Shown piece by piece: positions 7,580 to 13,829 of a stretch of 13,829 bases of DNA; position 1 is the first letter of the stretch, and every line of letters begins with the position of its first letter. This DNA is from Rhodobacterales bacterium UBA3089 (GTDB lineage Bacteria > Pseudomonadota > Alphaproteobacteria > Rhodobacterales > Rhodobacteraceae). A program made the position numbers and the translations under genes. Under the pieces are notes generated by a model. That model saw only the letters and a program-made list of their open reading frames with translations. It did not search any database and had not been told where the DNA came from. The stretch covers positions 1-13,829 of the forward strand of contig DFBD01000060.1 in the NCBI GenBank assembly GCA_002367255.1, written 5' to 3'.

Positions 7580-8956
7580 TTAGCTTTGCAGCGCGTGTAG
7601 CACGCGAATCCAGCTGCGGGTGCCTTTTTCAAAACTGCGGACATCGTATTTCTCGTTAGGTGAGTGGATTTGGTCGTTTTCTTGTCCAAATCCGATCAGC
7701 ACCGAGTCCATGCCTAGGATTTCCTGAAAATGCCCAACGATCGGGATGGAGCCGCCCATGCCGATGAACATCGCCTCATTCGGCCATTCGTCACTTAACG
7801 CCTTTTGCGCGAGGGTGAATTCTGGCGCATCGATTGGCAGGTTTGTCGCGGCCGCACGATCTTCGGAATGGAAGGTTACGGTGCAATCGGGTGGCAGGTT
7901 GTCGGTGATGTATTTGCGAAACGCGAGGCTGATAGCTTCGGGGTCTTGGGTGCCAACAAGGCGAAAGCTGACTTTGGCGTGGGCCTCGGCTGGCAGGACG
8001 GTTTTGAAACCTTCGCCGGTGTAGCCGCCGCTGATGCCGTTGATATCACACGTCGGGCGGGACCAGATTTGTTCCATTACGGTATACCCGTCCTCGCCTG
8101 CGGGGGTTGTCAGGCCAACATCGCCGAGAAAACCTTCGCTGTCGAAATTAAGGGCATCCCATTTGGCTTTTAGGGAATTGCTAATCCGCGGTACGCCTTC
8201 ATAGAAATCCGGCAGCGTCACGCGACCTTGATCATCATGTAAGCCACCTAGAATTTTGGTCAAAACCCTGATCGGGTTGATTGCTGGGCCACCGTACATG
8301 CCGGAGTGCAAATCAAAATTGGCAGCGTGGATGGTGAAATCTTCGGCAACCAAACCGCGCAACATGGTGGTGATCGCAGGTGTGTCTGAATCCCATAGGC
8401 CCGTGTCGCAAACCAGTGCAAAGTCTGCTTTCAACTCGTCAGCGTGTTCGGTCAGGAACGGCACGAGGGACGGGGAGGCGCTTTCTTCTTCGCCCTCGAA
8501 CAGGATGGATATGTTGCCGGGTAGTTCGCCCGTTACATCTTTCCATGCGCGGCAAGCCTCGACGAATGTCATCAACTGGCCTTTGTCATCGGACGCACCA
8601 CGCGCGCGGATGACTTTGCCTTTCGGGGTGTCCTCGATCGCCGGATTGAAGGGAGGACGATCCCACAGGTCCAGCGGATCAACCGGTTGCACGTCGTAAT
8701 GGCCGTAAAAGAGCATATGCCGCCCCTCGCCACCGGAATGAGCAACGACCATCGGATGCCCATCAGTATCGCGCCGTGACGCGTTGAAACCAATGTCGTT
8801 TAGCTGTGCAACCAGCCAATCGGCCGCGTTTACACATTCAAGAGCATAGGCCGAGTCGGTCGAGACACTCTCGATTCGCAGCAGTTCAAACAGGCGTTTG
8901 AGGGCTGCTGGTTGGCTGTCGTTAGCTTTGGCGAGGATAGTTTCCAGATTGGGCAT
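7580..8956 (-). CDS. M20-family metallopeptidase (dipeptidase)
   Basis: This is a di-zinc peptidase of the M20 family (CNDP/DapE/ArgE superfamily), 458 residues, that probably hydrolyses dipeptides in the cytoplasm; no signal peptide is present. Metal ligands are visible in order: H86 in GHYDVQP, bridging D123 in GASDDKGQ, E157 (general base) and E158 in EGEEES, D184 in CDTG, and H431 in DQIHSPNEKY. D88 supports H86. The dimerisation lid domain starts around residue 200 and includes LHSGMYGG (H217). The length and these motifs match the 'dipeptidase' subgroup rather than DapE (about 380 residues). The start is supported by GGAG on the minus strand (CTCC at 8963-8966), 6 nt upstream. It ends 29 nt from the convergent 87-residue gene. 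Confidence 0.93.
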   Translation of the reverse strand: MPNLETILAKANDSQPAALKRLFELLRIESVSTDSAYALECVNAADWLVAQLNDIGFNASRRDTDGHPMVVAHSGGEGRHMLFYGHYDVQPVDPLDLWDRPPFNPAIEDTPKGKVIRARGASDDKGQLMTFVEACRAWKDVTGELPGNISILFEGEEESASPSLVPFLTEHADELKADFALVCDTGLWDSDTPAITTMLRGLVAEDFTIHAANFDLHSGMYGGPAINPIRVLTKILGGLHDDQGRVTLPDFYEGVPRISNSLKAKWDALNFDSEGFLGDVGLTTPAGEDGYTVMEQIWSRPTCDINGISGGYTGEGFKTVLPAEAHAKVSFRLVGTQDPEAISLAFRKYITDNLPPDCTVTFHSEDRAAATNLPIDAPEFTLAQKALSDEWPNEAMFIGMGGSIPIVGHFQEILGMDSVLIGFGQENDQIHSPNEKYDVRSFEKGTRSWIRVLHALQS

Positions 8957-9015
8957 GGTGGACTCCGTTAAAAAGGGCCTGTTGTGATGCCCGTAAGTGC
9001 TTGATGTGGGGAACG

Positions 9016-9555
9016 CTACTTGAATGGATCGCTTCGGTCTATACCCGCCAGAATTCGTTGTTCACAGTTACGATGCTGGTTTAGCGTTGCAGTTGTGCCG
9101 CTTAACGAGAAACGTGTAATCTCCTGTCCGTTTGCGTTGCGTAAATAAAGCGTGTTTCCAGCGCGTACTTCGCCAAAAAACCTTGTAAGGGAATCGCTGG
9201 GTGGAGTGACAATCATCTGTAGAACGTCGCTCCATTTTTCACCGGAAATATCCCAAGGGCCACGCCGGTCGATGGCAACGACAAAGTCCTGGTCGATGGT
9301 CTCGTCTCCAAATTCCCAGTCTTCATGTGAAAAGCGGATCACGTAGTCACCATCGTCCCATGTAAACAGGCTGAACACGAAGCCTTGCGAGTTTACTGTA
9401 CGACTCTCGCAACTGCGGTCACCGCTATCATAGTAGTTCAAATCCAGACGCCAGTTGCCTCGGGAATATAGAGTGTCCCATTCAACGGCGCTGGTAGCTG
9501 TCGTCATTACCCCGATTGCCAGAATGGTAGATGTGATTAAATTTTTGAATTTCAT
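9016..9555 (-). CDS. Predicted exported protein of unknown function, 179 residues
   Basis: No family is recognised. Residues 1-23 form a typical Sec signal peptide (KFK, then a hydrophobic core ending TTATSA), giving a mature domain of about 156 residues. The mature part is rich in Trp, Asp and aromatic beta-type segments (GNWRLDLNYYD, VFSLFTWDDGDYVIRF, NTLYLRNANG). It has only two cysteines, C49 and C164, well placed for one disulfide in the periplasm. The C-terminal 'RFSLSGTTATLNQHRNC' resembles the 'F.L.GS..A...L..C' ending of several small exported alphaproteobacterial proteins; this is a recollection, not a search. ATG 9555 is chosen over TTG 9591 because an AAAGGGA sits 8 nt upstream (9564-9570) and the predicted promoter -10 covers the TTG. 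It shares its strand with mnmA and the dipeptidase. Confidence 0.8.
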   Translation of the reverse strand: MKFKNLITSTILAIGVMTTATSAVEWDTLYSRGNWRLDLNYYDSGDRSCESRTVNSQGFVFSLFTWDDGDYVIRFSHEDWEFGDETIDQDFVVAIDRRGPWDISGEKWSDVLQMIVTPPSDSLTRFFGEVRAGNTLYLRNANGQEITRFSLSGTTATLNQHRNCEQRILAGIDRSDPFK

Positions 9556-9591
9556 AGCACTAGTCCCTTTGCGCCAATTACAATTGCGCAA

Positions 9592-9620
9592 ATTAAACTA
9601 TGATCACTTTAACGGGTCAA
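9592..9620 (-). promoter_or_regulatory. Sigma70-type promoter for the exported protein
   Basis: On the minus strand, -35 TTGACC (9620-9615) and -10 TTTAAT (9597-9592) are separated by exactly 17 nt; each matches the consensus at 5 of 6 positions. A start of transcription near 9585 would give a leader of about 30 nt before ATG 9555. It lies in the 84-nt gap after mnmA, so the exported protein need not depend on the mnmA promoter. Confidence 0.6.
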
Positions 9621-9639
9621 GGTACGTTGCCCAAAATGT

Positions 9640-10767
9640 TTAAGCTGTGATCCAGCCACCACCTAAAATTCGGGTGCTGGCAGGATCGTAAAATACGCAG
9701 GCTTGACCGGGGGAAACGCCTTCTTCGGGGATTTCCAACTCTACTTCAGCGCTGTTTGGCCCTGTCGGGAAGATTCGTGCAGCTTTCGGGGGGCGGGTCG
9801 AACGCACTTTGACGCGCATTTCCCATCCATTTCCGGCGGCGGTCTGGAAATTTTCATTACCTAGCCAGTTAATTTCGTTGATTGAGAACCGGTGTTTTGC
9901 CAGTGCCTCTTTAGGGCCAACGATCACCTGTTTGGTGTCAGGGTCGAGCTTGACCACATAAAGAGGTTCGCGTCCGCCGATGCCAAGGCCGCGACGCTGA
10001 CCTATGGTATAATGGATGACGCCTTTGTGTTGACCAAGGATTTCGCCGTCCATATGCACGATATCACCGGGGTCGGCTGCGCCCGGACGCAGTTTTTCTA
10101 TGACGGCGGCGTAGGAGCCGTTCGGCACAAAACAGATATCCTGACTGTCGGGTTTGTCGGCCACGGCCAGCCCGAATTCGGCGGCAAGCGCGCGGGTTTC
10201 GGCCTTGGATACCAAGTGGCCAAGCGGGAATCGCAGATAATCGAGCTGATCCTGTTTAGTCGTGAACAGAAAATAGCTTTGATCGCGAACATGATCAGCA
10301 GCCATGTGAAGCTCGGCTTTGTCACCTTCAAAGCGTTGGATGTAGTGACCTGTCGCCATACAATCTGCATTCAGGTCTTTGGCCGTTTCCAGTAAATCGC
10401 GAAATTTGACCTTTTCGTTGCAACGGATGCAGGGAACAGGGGTCGCACCGGCCAGATATGCATCGGCAAATTCGTCAATTACGGATTCTTTGAACTTGTT
10501 TTCATAATCCAGAACGTAATGGGGAAACCCCATTTCTTCGGCCACGCGGCGGGCATCGTGGATGTCTTGCCCCGCACAACATGCACCTTTTTTGGCCAAC
10601 GCCGCGCCATGGTCGTAAAGCTGAAGCGTCACGCCAACCACATCATAGCCTTCACGGGCCAGTTTTGCCGCCACGACAGAGCTGTCCACGCCACCCGACA
10701 TCGCAACAACCACGCGAGTTTCGCTTTCCGGTTTGGCAAAGCCAAGACTGTTTACGGGGTGGGTCAT
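9640..10767 (-). CDS. mnmA: tRNA-specific 2-thiouridylase MnmA
   Basis: MnmA uses ATP and persulfide sulfur to make 2-thiouridine at wobble U34 of tRNA Lys/Glu/Gln in the cytoplasm. The 375-residue sequence has the PP-loop SGGVDSS at 24-30, the catalytic Cys C116 in the [10 protein letters not shown] segment, the second catalytic Cys C212 in SQDICF, and the [14 protein letters not shown] region typical of the family. About 15 residues precede the usual N-terminal strand. C113, two residues before the loop centre, is an additional cysteine. The start is supported by AGGAG 5 nt upstream on the minus strand. The gene is divergent from sciP, with 120 nt between start codons. Confidence 0.97.
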   Translation of the reverse strand: MTHPVNSLGFAKPESETRVVVAMSGGVDSSVVAAKLAREGYDVVGVTLQLYDHGAALAKKGACCAGQDIHDARRVAEEMGFPHYVLDYENKFKESVIDEFADAYLAGATPVPCIRCNEKVKFRDLLETAKDLNADCMATGHYIQRFEGDKAELHMAADHVRDQSYFLFTTKQDQLDYLRFPLGHLVSKAETRALAAEFGLAVADKPDSQDICFVPNGSYAAVIEKLRPGAADPGDIVHMDGEILGQHKGVIHYTIGQRRGLGIGGREPLYVVKLDPDTKQVIVGPKEALAKHRFSINEINWLGNENFQTAAGNGWEMRVKVRSTRPPKAARIFPTGPNSAEVELEIPEEGVSPGQACVFYDPASTRILGGGWITA

Positions 10768-10791
10768 GGGGGCTCCTGTCAGATAGGTTGC

Positions 10792-10819
10792 TATATAATA
10801 AAAATGTAAACACTAACAA
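10792..10819 (-). promoter_or_regulatory. Candidate mnmA promoter
   Basis: On the minus strand, TTGTTA (10819-10814) and TATATA (10797-10792) are separated by 16 nt and lie just upstream of the mnmA ribosome binding site. The predicted leader would be short, about 20 nt. The match is good but AT-rich by nature, so moderate confidence. The region abuts the CtrA box assigned to sciP. Confidence 0.4.
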
Positions 10820-10827
10820 GGGGCGGA

Positions 10828-10843
10828 TTCACCTCTGGTTAAC
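10828..10843 (+). promoter_or_regulatory. Candidate CtrA box upstream of sciP
   Basis: TTCA-N7-TTAAC, one mismatch from the TTAA-N7-TTAAC consensus of the response regulator CtrA. The spacer CCTCTGG is nearly the same as that of the box before ctrA (CTTCTGG). AATGAT at 10854-10859 could serve as a poor -10, which would place the box over the -35 region as in CtrA-activated promoters. A GANTC site (10826-10830) overlaps its left half. Confidence 0.5.
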
Positions 10844-10887
10844 TTGCGGACAGAATGATGAGCGCGGGTAATTAGAGAGAGGATGCT

Positions 10888-11166
10888 ATGCTTATCAAGA
10901 AAATCGACGGGCCAAGTTTTGTGAAGTTACCAGATGGTACGGTGTTGACGCGCGGGGATTTACCGCCAAAATCAACGCGACGATGGGTGATCCGGCGCAA
11001 GGTTACTGTCGTGTTGGCGGTAACATCCGGCCTACTTAGTCTTGAGGAAGCGTGCGATATGTATAGCTTGTCAGAGGAGGAGTACCTTTCCTGGCAATCC
11101 GCGATGCTGCAACACGGGCGTGGGGGGCTACGTGTAACGCACCTTAAAAAATACAGACAACCTTAA
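10888..11166 (+). CDS. sciP: SciP-like CtrA inhibitor (DUF1153)
   Basis: SciP (small CtrA inhibitory protein) is known from Caulobacter to bind CtrA and DNA and to block transcription of CtrA-activated genes early in the cell cycle. The 92-residue protein shows the full DUF1153 signature: DLPPKSTRRWVIRRK at residues 24-38, GLLSLEEAC at 48-56 and LSEEEYLSWQ in the helix-turn-helix, then GLRVTHLKKYRQ at the C-terminus. The basic RRWVIRRK patch is the segment linked to function in Caulobacter. GAGAGAGG at 10875-10882 lies 5 nt before the ATG. It stands directly upstream of ctrA in the same direction, 102 nt apart, and its stop codon overlaps a CtrA half-site. Identification by family signature; the inhibitory role here is inferred. 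Confidence 0.88.
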   Translation: MLIKKIDGPSFVKLPDGTVLTRGDLPPKSTRRWVIRRKVTVVLAVTSGLLSLEEACDMYSLSEEEYLSWQSAMLQHGRGGLRVTHLKKYRQP

Positions 11167-11188
11167 GGGGAGTTTACATTCAACTTAA
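11163..11188 (+). promoter_or_regulatory. Tandem CtrA half-sites at the sciP/ctrA junction
   Basis: Three half-sites in 11-bp register: TTAA (11163-11166, overlapping the sciP stop), TTAC (11174-11177) and TTAA (11185-11188), each separated by 7 nt. This makes two overlapping TTAA-N7-TTAA-like boxes on the same helical face upstream of ctrA. Confidence 0.55.
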
Positions 11189-11193
11189 GGTTG

Positions 11194-11209
11194 GTAACTT
11201 CTGGTTAAC
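11194..11209 (+). promoter_or_regulatory. CtrA box over the ctrA promoter -35 region
   Basis: GTAA-N7-TTAAC (GTAA 11194-11197, spacer CTTCTGG, TTAAC 11205-11209) fits the accepted [G/T]TAA-N7-TTAAC form of the CtrA box. It ends 11 nt before the putative -10 TATAGT, so it covers the -35 position, as expected for a CtrA-activated promoter and for autoregulation. Confidence 0.6.
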
Positions 11210-11220
11210 CTTTTTACTAA

Positions 11221-11226
11221 TATAGT
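11221..11226 (+). promoter_or_regulatory. Putative ctrA promoter -10 element
   Basis: TATAGT (5 of 6 to TATAAT) sits 43 nt upstream of the ctrA ATG. No consensus -35 exists at 16-18 nt upstream; that space is occupied by the CtrA box, consistent with activator dependence. Predicted leader is about 35 nt. Confidence 0.45.
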
Positions 11227-11268
11227 GTGAAGGGTCAGTAGGGACCGCTTAATAAAGGAAATCAGTAA

Positions 11269-11976
11269 ATGCGTGTTTTGTTAATAGAAGATGACCCAAC
11301 GACGTCTAAAAGTATTGAAATGATGCTCGCCAGCGCCAATTTGAATGCATATGCGACGGACTTGGGTGAAGAAGGTGTCGATCTTGCCAAGCTATATGAT
11401 TACGACATTATCCTTCTGGATATAAACCTGCCAGATATGAACGGCCATGAGGTTTTGCGGCAGTTGAGGGTGGCAAAAATTGACACGCCTATTTTGATTC
11501 TGTCTGGCATGGATGATACTGAAAGCAAAATCAAAGGCTTCGGATTTGGTGCCGATGATTATCTGACAAAACCATTCCACCGTGAAGAACTTGTGGCCCG
11601 CATTCACGCGATTGTCCGTCGCTCCAAGGGGCATGCACAGTCGGTTATCGAAACGGGGCGAATAAAGGTTAATCTTGATGCAAAAACAGTATCTGTTGAC
11701 GACGAGACAATGCACCTGACCGGTAAGGAGTATCAAATGCTTGAACTTCTTTCGTTGCGCAAGGGAACAACACTAACGAAAGAGATGTTCTTGAACCATT
11801 TGTATGGCGGCTTGGACGAGCCGGAGTTGAAAATTATCGATGTGTTCATCTGTAAGCTCCGCAAAAAGCTGTCGAAAAGCATGGACGGGGAAAACTATAT
11901 CGAAACGGTTTGGGGGCGTGGGTATGTATTGCGAAACCCTGCGGAAATGCCTGTCGAACATAAGATAGCGGTATAA
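11269..11976 (+). CDS. ctrA: Cell cycle response regulator CtrA
   Basis: CtrA is the OmpR-type master regulator that, when phosphorylated through CckA-ChpT, controls cell-cycle, flagellar, motility and (in Rhodobacterales) gene-transfer genes. The 235-residue protein has a receiver domain at 1-115 with acidic residues D8/D9 (EDD), phosphoacceptor D51 ([12 protein letters not shown]), and K105 in the TKPF motif. The winged-helix DNA-binding domain spans about 125-228, with the hallmark segments [29 protein letters not shown] and [12 protein letters not shown], and the terminal WGRGYVLR; these are nearly identical to Caulobacter CtrA. The short variable tail (EHKIAV) lacks the terminal AA degron of Caulobacter CtrA, which suggests different ClpXP turnover. 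AAAGGAA (11254-11260) is the ribosome binding site. Upstream CtrA boxes suggest autoregulation. Confidence 0.98.
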   Translation: MRVLLIEDDPTTSKSIEMMLASANLNAYATDLGEEGVDLAKLYDYDIILLDINLPDMNGHEVLRQLRVAKIDTPILILSGMDDTESKIKGFGFGADDYLTKPFHREELVARIHAIVRRSKGHAQSVIETGRIKVNLDAKTVSVDDETMHLTGKEYQMLELLSLRKGTTLTKEMFLNHLYGGLDEPELKIIDVFICKLRKKLSKSMDGENYIETVWGRGYVLRNPAEMPVEHKIAV

Positions 11977-12000
11977 ACTTACTGGACGTATGACTGTTAG

Positions 12001-13829
<1,829 letters not shown>

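Noticed and set aside
8970..8992. Possible minus-strand terminator after the exported protein gene (GGGC/GCCC stem then T5)
   Set aside because: Only 4 bp of stem with a 10-nt loop; too weak to report as a terminator.
9556..9591. TTG start giving a longer exported protein
   Set aside because: It would put 12 polar residues before the signal peptide and overlaps the predicted -10; ATG 9555 has a good ribosome binding site.
9892..10395. 167-codon open frame antisense to mnmA
   Set aside because: mnmA is unmistakable on the other strand; this frame has no ribosome binding site or family pattern.
11231..11245. AGGGTCAGTAGGGACC in the ctrA leader, with GGTC/GACC inverted arms
   Set aside because: Only 4-bp arms and a partial AGGG direct repeat; not distinguishable from chance.

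Overview
The window looks like a chromosomal segment from a marine Rhodobacterales (Roseobacter-group) alphaproteobacterium of moderate GC. This rests on protein families and gene order: a CcmF/CcmH pair beside a holin-like protein, GlnE, and MnmA divergent from a SciP–CtrA–LigA block. No tRNA, rRNA, insertion sequence, phage block, CRISPR array or long repeat is visible, and no intergenic stretch reaches 300 bases.

Layout. Positions 1-7550 are all on the + strand: the 3' part of a holin-family membrane protein, ccmF and ccmH (cytochrome c maturation, heme delivery to apocytochrome), a PaaG-like enoyl-CoA hydratase/isomerase, glnE (adenylylation control of glutamine synthetase), an HpcH/HpaI-family aldolase, and a coupled 87-residue protein of unknown function. 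Small gaps (3, 9 and -14 nt) point to co-transcription of sub-groups. Positions 7580-10767 are on the - strand: mnmA (tRNA 2-thiouridylation), a small exported protein with its own good sigma70-type promoter, and an M20-family dipeptidase. Positions 10888-13829 are again on the + strand: sciP (DUF1153), ctrA and the first ~598 codons of ligA, cut by the window edge.

The most informative part is the cell-cycle block. CtrA, its small antagonist SciP and NAD-dependent DNA ligase lie head to tail. Upstream of both sciP and ctrA I find matches to the CtrA box (TTAA-N7-TTAA). The two boxes share an almost identical 7-nt spacer (CCTCTGG / CTTCTGG). A further tandem of three half-sites overlaps the sciP stop codon, and a GANTC methylation site overlaps the sciP box. 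This suggests an autoregulated CtrA/SciP feedback module, possibly tuned by DNA methylation. It is a local wiring variant of a known system rather than a new system. The genuinely uncharacterised genes are the 87-residue protein after the aldolase and the 179-residue exported protein.
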